A stretch of DNA of 32,472 nt from an uncultured Elusimicrobia bacterium (GTDB taxonomy: Bacteria; Elusimicrobiota; Elusimicrobia; Elusimicrobiales; UBA9959): assembly GCA_903879915.1 (NCBI GenBank), contig CAIRNJ010000001.1, forward strand, positions 1 through 32,472. The letters are read 5' to 3'. Positions 8,508-16,688 of this stretch are shown here, one piece after another. Under the pieces are notes generated by a model that did not search any database, was not told the origin of the DNA, and saw only the letters and a list, made by a program, of their open reading frames with translations. The first letter of the stretch is position 1; each line of letters starts with the position of its first letter. The position numbers and the translations under genes were made by a program.

Positions 8508-9505
8508 CAGTATTCTATCGCCAGCTCGCCGAGCTTTGCGCGGATATCCGCCACGGACAGCCACTGGGCGTTCTCGTCGGAGGAATAGCGGAACGACGGC
8601 TTGACGCGCTTCCCGCCCTTCGTAAAATGCCTGGCCGCGTTCCACCAGTCGAACTGCGGATAAATTATATAGTGCTTGTCGTATTCGTAGGTGGTGAAAG
8701 AATCGTACTCCGTGACCATCATTTCGTGCAGTTTTTCACCTTCCCGCATCCCCACATCCGTGAGCCTGCCTCCGGGGGCCATGGCTTTCGCCAGGTCCGT
8801 TATTTTAAAGGACGGGATCTTCGAAACGTAGGTCTCGCCGCCTTTCGCGGTGGCCAGCGCCAGGAACACGAGGTCCACCGCCTGGTCCAGAGTGATCCAG
8901 AACCGGGTCATCTTGCCGTCCGTTATCGGCAGGGCGGCTTCGCCCTTGTCTATCAGCATTTTAAAGAAAGGGATCACCGAGCCGCGGCTGCCGGCCACGT
9001 TGCCGTAGCGCACTACGCTGAAAACCGTAGCGCGGGCGCCGGAATAGGCGTTGGCGGCGATAAAAAGCTTGTCCGAAGCCAGTTTGGTGGCGCCGTAAAG
9101 GTTTATGGGGTTCACGGCCTTGTCGGTGGAAAGCGCCACTATGCGCCGCACGCCCCTGTCTATGGCGGCCTCCACTATGTTCTGCGCGCCGCTGATGTTG
9201 GTCTTGACGGCCTCGATCGGGTTGTACTCGCAGGCCGGCACCTGTTTGAGCGCGGCGGCATGAATGACGTAATCCACGCCCTCGAAGGCCCGCATGAGCC
9301 TTTCTTTGTCGCGCACGTCCCCGATGAAATAGCGGATGCGGCTGTCCCACTTTTTGTACTGCTGCCTCATCTTGAACTGCTTGTACTCGTCGCGCGAGTA
9401 CACTATTATCTTGCGGGGCTTGTATTTGGCGAACACGCGCTCGATGAATTTCTTTCCGAAAGAACCGGACCCGCCGGTTATCAGGATCACCTTGTTATTA
9501 AGCAT
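8507..9505 (-). CDS. pseB: UDP-GlcNAc 4,6-dehydratase (inverting)
   Basis: A 332-residue short-chain dehydrogenase that turns UDP-GlcNAc into UDP-2-acetamido-2,6-dideoxy-beta-L-arabino-4-hexulose, the first step to pseudaminic acid. The nucleotide-binding loop TGGSGSFGKKF is at residues 10-20. D128 and K129 (STDKAVNP) and Y137/K141 (LYGATK) have the same spacing as the catalytic D132, K133 and Y141 of FlaA1/PseB. The start MLNNKVILIT at 9505 has GGAG about nine bases upstream; the frame is open 12 codons further without a site. The family length is about 333, so the gene is complete. A strong promoter lies about 90 bases upstream. Confidence 0.95.
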   Translation of the reverse strand: MLNNKVILITGGSGSFGKKFIERVFAKYKPRKIIVYSRDEYKQFKMRQQYKKWDSRIRYFIGDVRDKERLMRAFEGVDYVIHAAALKQVPACEYNPIEAVKTNISGAQNIVEAAIDRGVRRIVALSTDKAVNPINLYGATKLASDKLFIAANAYSGARATVFSVVRYGNVAGSRGSVIPFFKMLIDKGEAALPITDGKMTRFWITLDQAVDLVFLALATAKGGETYVSKIPSFKITDLAKAMAPGGRLTDVGMREGEKLHEMMVTEYDSFTTYEYDKHYIIYPQFDWWNAARHFTKGGKRVKPSFRYSSDENAQWLSVADIRAKLGELAIEY

Positions 9506-9587
9506 GTAAGATCTCCGGACCTTCCCGCGCCGCAAGGCCATTTCAGCCGGAAAAAGCGCTGCCGCTGCCCGCTGGCTGGCAATGAAT

Positions 9588-9610
9588 TAATATAAATATT
9601 ATAGCAAAAG
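9588..9610 (-). promoter_or_regulatory. Extended -10 promoter of the pse operon with palindrome
   Basis: Read on the minus strand this site contains TGCTATAAT, a perfect extended -10 (TATAAT at 9603-9598), followed by AT-rich bases forming a 6-bp inverted repeat TAATAT-AA-ATATTA on the plus strand. The same 23 bases recur with one or a few changes at 12914-12936 and 25393-25415. No -35 box is seen at the usual distance. It lies between the rfbH stop and pseB and would give a leader of roughly 85 bases. Confidence 0.75.
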
Positions 9611-9626
9611 AGGCTGCGGGTAAGTA

Positions 9627-10994
9627 TCACCGGGACCCCAGGGGCCCCCGGAAAAACGCTTCAAAGGTCTTTATGACGTACCCGAGCATTTCCCCCGTCA
9701 GGCCCGGGTAAACGCCCAGCCAGAACGCGCCGTTCATAACCCGGTCGGTGACCGGGAGGGCGGAGGCCGGGCGGCGGGACGGGGCGGCTACGGTCCTGAA
9801 ACCGCGGCCGGACGCGCGCATGGCGTCGAAACAGGGGTGCTTGACCAGGTTGCCGGCGAAAAGCATGCGGGTCTGCACCTTGTTCCGCTCAAGGTGGGCC
9901 ACCAGCTGGTCGCGGGTGAAGCCGGCGCCGGCCTTAACGGTTATCAGGAAGCCGAACCAGCTGGGGTCGGAACGCGGCGCGGGCTCGGGAAGGAGCAGGC
10001 TGCCGGAATATTTCTCCAGCGCCCGGCGCAGGCGGGCCCAGTTCTTTTTCCGCGCGGCCGCGAAGGCCGGGAGCTTCTCGAGCTGGGCCAGCCCGACGGC
10101 GGCCTGCATTTCCGTGGCCTTCAGGTTATAGCCGAAATGGGAATACACGTACTTATGGTCGTAGCCCGGCGGCAGGTCGCCGAACTTCTGGGTGAAGCGG
10201 CGGCCGCAGGTATTATCCCTGCCCGACGGGCACCAGCAGTCGCGGCCCCAGTCGCGGAACGATTCGATAAGCTGTTTAAGCTGCGTGTCATTAGTGTAAA
10301 CCGCACCGCCCTCTCCCATGGTCATATGGTGCGGCGGATAAAAGCTGGAGGTGCCTATGTCGCCGAAAGAGCCGGTAAATTTCCCGGCGTAGCGGCTGCC
10401 CAGCGCGTCGCAGTTGTCCTCGATCAGCCACAGGCCGTGCTTAACGCAGAAAGCTGTTACGGCTTTGATATTGAAAGGGTTGCCCAGCGTGTGGGCCAGC
10501 ATGACGGCTTTGGTCCTTTTCGAGCGGGCCTTTTCCAGCAGCGAGCAGTTTATGTTGCAGGAAGGCAGCTCGACATCCACGAACACCGGCACCGCGCCGT
10601 ACTGTATGATGGGCGTGACGGTGGTGGGGAAGCCCGCGGCCACCGTTATCACTTCGTCTCCGGGCTTCACCTGGCGCCGGCCCAGCTTGGGCGAGGTCAG
10701 GGCCATGAAAGCTATAAGGTTGGCGGAGGAGCCGGAATTGACCAGCGAAACGTGCTTCACGCCCAGGTAGGCGCCCAGCCGCCGTTCGAACTCGGCGCAA
10801 TAGCGCCCGGAGGTCAGCCAGAAGTCCAGCGCGGTATCCGTGAGGTTTATCAGCTCTTTCTCGTCGTAAACGCGGCCCCCGTAGTTAACGAAGGTCTCGC
10901 CCGGGCGGAAAGCGGGCTTCTTGTGGAATTTTTTATAATACGCGGCCACCTGCCTGAAAATGGCGTTCCGGGCCTTTTGTTCCTGATCGGTCAT
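9627..10994 (-). CDS. rfbH: CDP-4-keto-6-deoxy-D-glucose 3-dehydrase (E1)
   Basis: A 455-residue PMP-dependent, iron-sulfur enzyme that removes the C3 hydroxyl of CDP-4-keto-6-deoxyglucose on the way to 3,6-dideoxyhexoses. Histidine H222 in SFYPPHHMTMGEGG replaces the usual PLP lysine, the hallmark of the family. Cysteines C195, C253, C255 and C263 have exactly the spacing of the [2Fe-2S] ligands C193, C251, C253 and C261 of Yersinia E1, with the same +2 offset as the histidine (H220). The ATG overlaps the rfbG stop by four bases. The matching NADH reductase (E3, RfbI/DdhD) is not in the window and must be supplied elsewhere. Confidence 0.95.
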   Translation of the reverse strand: MTDQEQKARNAIFRQVAAYYKKFHKKPAFRPGETFVNYGGRVYDEKELINLTDTALDFWLTSGRYCAEFERRLGAYLGVKHVSLVNSGSSANLIAFMALTSPKLGRRQVKPGDEVITVAAGFPTTVTPIIQYGAVPVFVDVELPSCNINCSLLEKARSKRTKAVMLAHTLGNPFNIKAVTAFCVKHGLWLIEDNCDALGSRYAGKFTGSFGDIGTSSFYPPHHMTMGEGGAVYTNDTQLKQLIESFRDWGRDCWCPSGRDNTCGRRFTQKFGDLPPGYDHKYVYSHFGYNLKATEMQAAVGLAQLEKLPAFAAARKKNWARLRRALEKYSGSLLLPEPAPRSDPSWFGFLITVKAGAGFTRDQLVAHLERNKVQTRMLFAGNLVKHPCFDAMRASGRGFRTVAAPSRRPASALPVTDRVMNGAFWLGVYPGLTGEMLGYVIKTFEAFFRGPLGSR

Positions 10995-12058
10995 TTTGCG
11001 GTATACTCCGATATTTGTTCAAGGCACATCGCCCGCATATCCCGCTTCGCGGCGCAGGCGCGCGTCCAGGCGACTATGCGGTCTATGGCCTGGCCCGCGT
11101 GCCAGCGGGGCGCCCAGCCCAGTTCCCTGCGCGCCTTCGAGGAATCCAGCCTGAGGTAATGGGCCTCGTGCGGGTGGCGGCCCTTGTCTATGAGGTAGCC
11201 GGGGGCTTCGGCCCAGGCGGCGAACATCCGCTTCACTATCCACTCCACGTCCTTCGCGTCGCCGGCGCCGGGCCCGAAGTTCCAGGCCCCGGCGTAGCGG
11301 GGGCCGCGCGTATAAAGTTTTTCGGCCAGCAGCAGATAGCCGGCCAGCGGCTCCAGCACGTGCTGCCAGGGGCGTATGGCGCGCGGGCTGCGTATGAGCA
11401 CCTTTTCCCCCTTCACCGCGGCGCGTATTATGTCCGGGATAAGCCGGTCGGCCGCCCAGTCCCCGCCGCCGATAACGTTGCCGGCGCGCGCCGTGGCCAG
11501 GGCGACGCCGTGCCTTCCGCAGCCGGCCGGGTTAAAAAAAGAATCGCGGTAAGCGGCACAGACCAGCTCCGAGCAGGCCTTGCTGCTGGAATAGGGATCG
11601 TAGCCGCCCAGAGGCTCGCCTTCCTTATACCCGCGCAGGCGCTCTTTGTTCTCGTAGCATTTGTCGGTGGTAACGTTCACCACGGCCTTCACCGAACCGC
11701 AGCGGCGCACGGCCTCGAGCAGGTTTACCGTGCCCATCACGTTCACTTCGTAGGTTTCGGCCGGGCGGCGGTAGGACTCGCGCACCAGCGGCTGGGCGGC
11801 CATATGGATGACGATCTCGGGCCGGGCGGCCAGCAGGGCTTTGCGAAGTTTGTCCGCGTCCCGTATGTCCGAGATGGTCGTTCTTGTGCTTTTGCCCAGC
11901 CGGCATAGTTCATAAAGGCTGGGCACGGTATTCGGCTTTAAAGCGTAACCGTAGACCTTGGCTCCCAGCGAATCCAGCCAGACAGACAGCCAGGCGCCCT
12001 TGAATCCCGTATTGCCGGTAAGGAAAACTCTCTTCGCCCGCCAGAAGTTTATTTCCAT
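10991..12058 (-). CDS. rfbG: CDP-glucose 4,6-dehydratase
   Basis: A 355-residue extended SDR enzyme making CDP-4-keto-6-deoxyglucose. It shows the cofactor loop [13 protein letters not shown], the [15 protein letters not shown] segment, [11 protein letters not shown] and the catalytic YSSSKACSE, plus [20 protein letters not shown], a run very typical of RfbG. The start [15 protein letters not shown] at 12058 lies inside the end of rfbF (10-base overlap), with GTGGAAA as a modest ribosome binding site. The open frame continues upstream into rfbF and is not used. It is the second gene of an rfbFGH cassette. Confidence 0.94.
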   Translation of the reverse strand: MEINFWRAKRVFLTGNTGFKGAWLSVWLDSLGAKVYGYALKPNTVPSLYELCRLGKSTRTTISDIRDADKLRKALLAARPEIVIHMAAQPLVRESYRRPAETYEVNVMGTVNLLEAVRRCGSVKAVVNVTTDKCYENKERLRGYKEGEPLGGYDPYSSSKACSELVCAAYRDSFFNPAGCGRHGVALATARAGNVIGGGDWAADRLIPDIIRAAVKGEKVLIRSPRAIRPWQHVLEPLAGYLLLAEKLYTRGPRYAGAWNFGPGAGDAKDVEWIVKRMFAAWAEAPGYLIDKGRHPHEAHYLRLDSSKARRELGWAPRWHAGQAIDRIVAWTRACAAKRDMRAMCLEQISEYTAK

Positions 12059-12825
12059 ATTTTCCACGGGGCATTGCCTGACTGCCACAAACTCTCCAGC
12101 TCTGTCTTGTCCCGGAGGGTATCCATGCATTTCCAGAAGCCTTTGTGCCGGTAAGCGTTAAGCCGACCGTCCGCGGACAGCCGCTCCAGCGGCTTTCGTT
12201 CCCAGATGGAGGAATCCCCTTCTTTGATATAATCGAAGATCTTCGGTTCCAGAACAAAGAACCCGCCATTTATCCAGGCGCCGTCGCCTGTGGGCTTCTC
12301 ATGGAAGGCGGTTGCGCTGCCGTCAGAGGTTATATCCAGGGCGCCAAAACGCCCGACGTTCTGAATAGCAGTGATCGTGGCATACCCGCCTTTTTTCCTG
12401 TGGTACGCCGTTAATTTCCCAAGATCTATATCAGCCACGCCGTCGCCGTAAGTAAGCATGAAAGGTTCCTTCCCTAGGTATTCCTGCACCCGCTTTATGC
12501 GCCCGCCCGTCATAGTGTTAAGCCCCGTATCGACAAGCGTAACTTTCCAGGGCTCGGCTTTCTTATGGTGAACTTCCATGCTGTTGTTCTTCATGTCTAT
12601 GGTTACGTCGGCCTGGTGCAGGAAGTAGTTGGCGAAATATTCCTTTATCAGGTAGCCCTTGTAGCCCAGGCACAGCACAAAATCGTTGAAGCCGTAATGC
12701 GAGTAGATCTTCATTATATGCCAGAGCATGGGCCTGGTGCCTATCTCGGTCATGGGCTTCGGCTTCAGGTCGGTCTCTTCGCTGAGGCGCGTCCCCATCC
12801 CGCCGGCAAGAATGACTACTTTCAT
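12049..12825 (-). CDS. rfbF: Glucose-1-phosphate cytidylyltransferase
   Basis: A 258-residue nucleotidyltransferase forming CDP-glucose from CTP and glucose 1-phosphate. The N-terminal signature [16 protein letters not shown] and [18 protein letters not shown] identify RfbF; further family features are [20 protein letters not shown] and [11 protein letters not shown]. The length equals the family norm of about 257. AGGAG about nine bases before ATG 12825 is a strong ribosome binding site. The gene opens the CDP-3,6-dideoxysugar cassette and has its own promoter about 100 bases upstream. Its GC content looks somewhat lower than that of rfbG and rfbH. Confidence 0.95.
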   Translation of the reverse strand: MKVVILAGGMGTRLSEETDLKPKPMTEIGTRPMLWHIMKIYSHYGFNDFVLCLGYKGYLIKEYFANYFLHQADVTIDMKNNSMEVHHKKAEPWKVTLVDTGLNTMTGGRIKRVQEYLGKEPFMLTYGDGVADIDLGKLTAYHRKKGGYATITAIQNVGRFGALDITSDGSATAFHEKPTGDGAWINGGFFVLEPKIFDYIKEGDSSIWERKPLERLSADGRLNAYRHKGFWKCMDTLRDKTELESLWQSGNAPWKIWK

Positions 12826-12913
12826 GGATCGTCTCCTGGCTGCAAAGAAAAATATCCGCCGCAGGCCAAAAGCGGCAGTAAAGGTGATGGAAGCGCGGTG
12901 CTTTTCTCCCCTT

Positions 12914-12936
12914 TAATATAGATATTATAGCAAAAG
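12914..12936 (-). promoter_or_regulatory. Extended -10 promoter of rfbFGH with palindrome
   Basis: The minus strand reads TGCTATAAT (TATAAT at 12929-12924) followed by a TAATAT-AG-ATATTA inverted repeat. It differs from the pse promoter site by one base in 23. It lies about 90 bases before rfbF, after the end of the Nudix gene. No convincing -35 element is present, consistent with an extended -10 promoter. Confidence 0.75.
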
Positions 12937-12943
12937 GGAACTG

Positions 12944-12958
12944 CCGGGCTGTGCCCGG
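12944..12958 (-). terminator. Weak hairpin before the rfbF promoter
   Basis: A CCGGGC/GCCCGG stem of 6 bp with a 3-base loop lies between the Nudix stop and the rfbF promoter. On the minus strand it is followed by CAGTTCCCTTTTG, a poor U-tract. It may be a weak terminator for the upstream unit, but the evidence is slight. Confidence 0.25.
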
Positions 12959-13003
12959 GCTTATTATTCCCGGCCATTGTTCCGTTTCGTTCCAGCTCCA
13001 GGT

Positions 13004-13495
13004 TCAGATATACCGGCGGTACACTTCATGCGTCGGAAGCAGGTTCTCCGGGCACTTGCCGAGCCAGGCCCACTGCCCGGGCTTGGGCGGCCCGGACTTG
13101 TACTTGCGCGCCTTATCCGGCCCGGATGTCAAACGGCAGCGGTAAAGCAGCGAGATGGAATGGCCGCGGTCCTTTCTGGAAGGGTGGATAAATTCGGTGA
13201 CCGCAAGGGGCGAAGCGGCGTATTTAACCGCCGCGCCCAGCTCAGCCAGGGCGGTCTTCAGTATCCTGTCGCCGAGAGTTTCCTTATAGCGCACGATCCC
13301 GCCCGGGATATGCCAGCCGGGCTCGCCGTAACAATCTTCGCGCCAGGTCAAAAGTGTTTTTCCGCCCTTCTGTATGAGCAGATCGACATTGATCAGCGGG
13401 GTTATGCGGCTTGCAAAGAGGAATACGTCGTACGCCAGGCCTTTTGACGGCTCCGCGATCTCCGCCTCCAGGCGGGCTATTGATTTCCTGGTCAT
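13004..13495 (-). CDS. Nudix hydrolase, GDP-mannose mannosyl hydrolase-like
   Basis: A 163-residue Nudix protein. The box begins GGIVRYKETLGD and ends ALAELGA; the usual REUXEE is replaced by KTALAE. This departure resembles Gmm (GDP-mannose glycosyl hydrolase), where the catalytic box is also non-canonical, and the length and the TPLINVDLLI element near residue 33 fit Gmm too. It would hydrolyse GDP-hexoses or a related nucleotide sugar in the cytosol, perhaps tuning the pool made by ManC and Gmd. Its ATG overlaps the TGA of a relic glycosyltransferase reading frame upstream (GTATGACC), so it may be translated by coupling to a gene that has been lost. Confidence 0.8.
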   Translation of the reverse strand: MTRKSIARLEAEIAEPSKGLAYDVFLFASRITPLINVDLLIQKGGKTLLTWREDCYGEPGWHIPGGIVRYKETLGDRILKTALAELGAAVKYAASPLAVTEFIHPSRKDRGHSISLLYRCRLTSGPDKARKYKSGPPKPGQWAWLGKCPENLLPTHEVYRRYI

Positions 13496-13560
13496 ACAGG
13501 TTTCTGTAAATACTCGGCCTTTGCGGTCTCGAAGCCGAGCCCGGAGACAAGGCCCGGGAA
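13492..13560 (-). pseudogene. Relic of a GT2 glycosyltransferase gene
   Basis: In the gap between the radical SAM and Nudix genes the minus strand encodes FPGLVSGLGFETAKAEYL, then QKPV and a stop overlapping the Nudix ATG. This closely matches FFRGLVSELGFETARVDYF in the intact GT2 gene of this window (bases 21001-21050). I count 39 of 50 identical bases over 13511-13560. The rest of the gene is missing on both sides, since the upstream end runs into the radical SAM stop at 13566-13568. I interpret it as the remnant of a deleted paralogue that once preceded the Nudix gene. Confidence 0.65.
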
Positions 13561-13565
13561 GACAT

Positions 13566-14615
13566 TTATTTTATGATCTCGTCTTCCGTGAAGAATTCAT
13601 TCCAGGGTATGGGGAATTTATCGCTGTAAGTCCGCTTAATGAACTCTTCATCCATTGCCGGCGGGCACGTATTCAGCTGTTCTTTATACCACTTGATGCT
13701 CGCTCCCCTTTTCAGGATATCCTTCAGGGATTCCTCGCGTAAATTCCCCAGGGAGATGTTGGTATATTGACAGCCGAGAACGTCACCGAATTCCGTTATT
13801 GTTATGATCCCCTTGACCGCCGGGCAGCCCAGGGACATGCCAAAAGCAGGCGTTAAATGACTGAAGACGCGATAATCCGACTGTAAACTCTTGAAATAAT
13901 CCAGATCGGTCTGATCTATCATGCCGCTGAAACAGCCTTTATAACTGCCCACAGGCTTGGCAAAAGTAACGAACACGTCGATGTTCCGGCCCGTAAAATA
14001 GCTGATAAAGTCCCTGAACTCCTGTGAATGCAGCCGTTCTTTGGTGACCACGGTCTGGATGAACAGGTCCAGGCCGGCGTTCAGGGTGGCATCGATAGCG
14101 TTCATGCAGCGGGCATGGGACCCCTTCGCTTTTCTGAATTCATCGTGCTGGGCGGCGCCTAAGCCGTCGATGCTCAACTGGATCCGGTCTATCCCCATCT
14201 TTTTCAGCGCAAGAGCGCGCTTCTGGTCCAGGAACCACCCGTTCGAGTCGCAGCTGATATACCATTTCGCGGGATCCATCGCCTGCACGAACGGCTCCAA
14301 TTTAGGGGACATCAAAGGCTCTCCGCCGGTAAGGACCCATCTTGCCAAGCCGAGCTCATCGGCCTGTTTAGCGATATTCGCCACCTCCTCGGCCTGCAGC
14401 GCTTTTCGCGAGGGGTCCGACCGATCGGAGATGGAACAGTGAGTACATCTGAAATTACACTTGTAATCGAATTGGAACTGAAGTATCGCTATACTTTCGC
14501 CCCGCTTTATCTTATCGGAGAACTTACAGACTTTTTCATAGGCCAGAGGCTTGTCTTTTTTTAGTTTTTCCCGCTTTTGTTCTTCGCTCTGGGCCACCAG
14601 ATTGCTTTTAGTCAT
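13566..14615 (-). CDS. Radical SAM protein with SPASM-like C-terminus
   Basis: A 349-residue radical SAM enzyme with the cluster cysteines C53, C57 and C60 in CNFRCTHC, the GGEP motif (WVLTGGEPLMS) and the LSIDGLGAAQHDEFR segment. The C-terminal part has CPAVKGIITITEFGDVLGCQY, which looks like the auxiliary-cluster (SPASM or twitch) region. Such proteins bind a [4Fe-4S] cluster and cleave SAM to a radical. Members in glycan loci act on sugars, lipids or peptides; the substrate cannot be inferred. ATG 14615 overlaps the methyltransferase-like stop by four bases, so the two are probably translated together. Base composition is AT-richer than in neighbours, a hint of transfer. Confidence 0.85.
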   Translation of the reverse strand: MTKSNLVAQSEEQKREKLKKDKPLAYEKVCKFSDKIKRGESIAILQFQFDYKCNFRCTHCSISDRSDPSRKALQAEEVANIAKQADELGLARWVLTGGEPLMSPKLEPFVQAMDPAKWYISCDSNGWFLDQKRALALKKMGIDRIQLSIDGLGAAQHDEFRKAKGSHARCMNAIDATLNAGLDLFIQTVVTKERLHSQEFRDFISYFTGRNIDVFVTFAKPVGSYKGCFSGMIDQTDLDYFKSLQSDYRVFSHLTPAFGMSLGCPAVKGIITITEFGDVLGCQYTNISLGNLREESLKDILKRGASIKWYKEQLNTCPPAMDEEFIKRTYSDKFPIPWNEFFTEDEIIK

Positions 14616-15589
14616 AGCTTTTCCACCTCAGCTTTTTTGATCAGGGATAACGCCGGGGTACGGTCCAGCCCCAACGCTTTGATCTGCCCTGCCACTTCGT
14701 AGTAGAATCCCCCCACCATGATGAGAATGGCGTCCACGGGCCTGGACTTCAGGATCTCGGGCGGCTCAATGGGAATATGCGTGACCGGGGTATACTTCCC
14801 CTGTTTGATGTGGGAAGAATCGATTATGTACGGGATCTTGCTGGTATCTTTCATCAGGGACAACAGGAAGAACGTCTGATGCCCGGCCCCCCAGACAGCT
14901 ACCGACGAGAAGCCGGAAACATAGTTCTGTATGGCGGCCAGCAGCTTATGTTCCTGCTCTTTGAACGAATCCGCGAAATTCACAGGCGCGCGCTTACGCA
15001 CCGTGGCCGAAAGGATATAACCATCCAGCAGGTCGTTCATCTTTACGACCTCAAAACCGCTGGAAAGCAGCGCTATCGTCAAGGTAGCTCTGGTGAAATA
15101 GAACAGGTGATCGACGACCAATTCGGAGAAGACGCTTTCTTTCGCGATCATCTCGAAATTAGGGACATCCACGATCCCGACCCCGCCCGGGGGCAGATTG
15201 GCGCAGATCCGCATCAGTATTTTTTTAGGATCGGGAAAATGCTCCAGGTAATTGAAGATCAGGAACGCGTCATAAGACCCGGGCTTTGGCTCTTCTGTAA
15301 TACTGACGATCTTTTTGCCATCCAGCTTGAATTCTTCCTTAAAGTCCGCAAGCTGCTTTTTCCTCCACTCGGGTCTCATCCATGCGCCGGTCCTGACGGC
15401 TTTTTTATAATACTTTACCGGCTTAACGGGAATCTGGACCAACCCGCACCCGACGCACTGACAGATCGGCAATGAAATCCCTTTATCGGAAGCTAAAGTG
15501 CTTTTTGTCAGAAGACTTTGCGCCCCGCTTGGCATATTCTCGTATTGCATCGCTTTTACCAGGGGATTCCCGCATATTTTACACTTCAT
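14612..15589 (-). CDS. C-methyltransferase-like protein lacking the SAM-binding loop
   Basis: A 325-residue protein with the architecture of sugar C-methyltransferases: an N-terminal zinc-binding part (C3, C6, C45, C48), a methyltransferase core and a C-terminal domain with SVAVWGAGHQTFFLL. Relatives are usually near 400 residues. Here KKIVSI at about 92-97, where the motif I glycine loop (EIGCGDG type) should start, is followed almost directly by GSYDAFLIFNYLEHFPDP. About 45 residues including the SAM loop are absent, yet the frame is intact. It may have lost methyl transfer or may use another mechanism with the coupled radical SAM protein. AGGAG precedes ATG 15589 by about nine bases. GC is lower than the window average. 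Confidence 0.8.
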   Translation of the reverse strand: MKCKICGNPLVKAMQYENMPSGAQSLLTKSTLASDKGISLPICQCVGCGLVQIPVKPVKYYKKAVRTGAWMRPEWRKKQLADFKEEFKLDGKKIVSITEEPKPGSYDAFLIFNYLEHFPDPKKILMRICANLPPGGVGIVDVPNFEMIAKESVFSELVVDHLFYFTRATLTIALLSSGFEVVKMNDLLDGYILSATVRKRAPVNFADSFKEQEHKLLAAIQNYVSGFSSVAVWGAGHQTFFLLSLMKDTSKIPYIIDSSHIKQGKYTPVTHIPIEPPEILKSRPVDAILIMVGGFYYEVAGQIKALGLDRTPALSLIKKAEVEKL

Positions 15590-15799
15590 CTTCTATCTCC
15601 TAAATTAAAGAACCGAGCCGACAGATTTCCCGGCAGACCGCCCGCTAAAGATATGCGGGCAGTTGAAGGCCGGCGACGATGTACATGATATCATTATTGC
15701 CCGACGCCTTTAAATAACAGGCGCTAAGCGCCCTTAGGCATGCTTTTGAGCTCCGGCAGCGGCCGCCGCCCGCGGGTGCGGCAGTTCTTCGGCGCGGCT
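15590..15799 (-). other. 210-base gap with regulatory candidates
   Basis: No gene is convincing here. A 71-codon open frame on the minus strand overlaps the SDR gene and shows no family features. The gap holds a terminator-like hairpin at 15720-15732, a perfect ATGATATCAT palindrome at 15685-15694, and a GCCCGC/GCGGGC stem at 15640-15660 with a nine-base loop. Together they suggest that transcription of the SDR unit ends here and that the methyltransferase-radical SAM pair has its own control region. The base composition changes here from GC-rich to more balanced. Confidence 0.4.
15709..15732 (-). terminator. Possible intrinsic terminator after the SDR gene
   Basis: On the minus strand a GGCGC-TTA-GCGCC stem (15732-15720) is followed by TGTTATTTAAA. 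The stem is short (5 bp) but GC-only and the following tract is T-rich. It lies about 70 bases after the SDR stop, where the tightly packed upstream run ends. Confidence 0.4.
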
Positions 15800-16684
15800 T
15801 CACAAAGGGTATCCGAGTATCTGCTCCCTGTCGGGTTTGTCCCCGCCGGACCCGTACCACGAATAAAGACGCTTAAGCGCCTCGTCCATAGGCGTCAGCT
15901 TAAGTTCGGAATCGGCCAGCAGCAGCGAGTTGTCGCCGCTGTATTCCGCGCCCGGCTCCCGGTCCTGAAGCGTCAGCGGCAGGTCCTTGCCGGAGATGGC
16001 CATTATCCGGCGCGCCAGCTCCAGGCAGTCATAGGCCTGCCCGGAGCAGAGGTTATACACCTTGCGCGGCGGCCGGCCGGAGATAACCCATTTCACGGCC
16101 CGGACGAGGTCGTCTACCCAGAGGAAATCCATGCGGCGGTCGCGGCCTACCACGAGCGGCAGGCCCAGCGCGGCGCGGGCGCAGATATTGGGGATGAAAC
16201 GATAGCGCCAGTCGTCGTATTTCCCGAACACGCCGAAAAGCCGGAGGTTGTAGATATTGTCCGAGGCCAGCGCGTGCTTCGTCATCACGTACTTGGAAAA
16301 GCCATACTGGTCGGAAGGCACATGCGCGTCGAAGTATTCTTCCGCCATCCGCGGCTTCCAGTGCTCGCGCCCGAATTCCGCGCCGGAGCCGAAATAGAGC
16401 AGCCTGCCGAAATCCCCGCCGCGCCTGGCCAGGTTAAAGAACATCCGCAGATTGTTTTCCAGGACCTTCGCGGGGTCTTTCACGGAGAGCTTCGGGGCGG
16501 CGTCATAATTGGCGCAGTGCACTACGGCGTCGAACCGGCCGGCTTTAAGGAAAGCCGCCACCCGCCCGGCGTCCAGCAGGTCCAGTTCCTGCCTGCCCGG
16601 GGCGGAGATGTCGTAGCCGGCGCCCAGCTGCTCCGCCAGGCCGCGCGCTATAAAACCTTTCCCTCCGGTTATCAGAAGCTTCAT
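15800..16684 (-). CDS. NAD-dependent epimerase/dehydratase (extended SDR), possible deoxysugar reductase
   Basis: A 294-residue extended SDR with the cofactor loop ITGGKGFIARGL at residues 5-16, FGSGAEFG near 100 and the catalytic YGFSK. RLFGVFGKYDDWRYRFIPN and FLWVDDLVRAV are typical of NDP-sugar enzymes. It begins four bases after the ThDP enzyme. In yersiniose-type pathways an SDR reduces the acetyl branch introduced by a ThDP enzyme, and in abequose or paratose pathways an SDR reduces the 4-keto group; either role would fit next to rfbFGH. The N-terminal lysine in GGKGFIA is unusual but keeps the glycine pattern. The exact reaction is inference. Confidence 0.78.
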   Translation of the reverse strand: MKLLITGGKGFIARGLAEQLGAGYDISAPGRQELDLLDAGRVAAFLKAGRFDAVVHCANYDAAPKLSVKDPAKVLENNLRMFFNLARRGGDFGRLLYFGSGAEFGREHWKPRMAEEYFDAHVPSDQYGFSKYVMTKHALASDNIYNLRLFGVFGKYDDWRYRFIPNICARAALGLPLVVGRDRRMDFLWVDDLVRAVKWVISGRPPRKVYNLCSGQAYDCLELARRIMAISGKDLPLTLQDREPGAEYSGDNSLLLADSELKLTPMDEALKRLYSWYGSGGDKPDREQILGYPL

Positions 16685-16688
16685 GCGC

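Noticed and set aside
13284-13565. A 93-codon minus-strand frame starting right after the radical SAM stop
   Set aside because: It crosses the GT2 relic and the Nudix gene in a different frame; the Nudix box shows which frame is coding.
15640-15660. GCCCGC/GCGGGC hairpin as a terminator
   Set aside because: There is no T-rich tract after it on either strand, and the nine-base loop makes it weak.
15645-15860. A 71-codon minus-strand open frame in the gap before the methyltransferase-like gene
   Set aside because: It overlaps the end of the SDR gene, has no ribosome site or family features, and its first half is Arg-rich filler.
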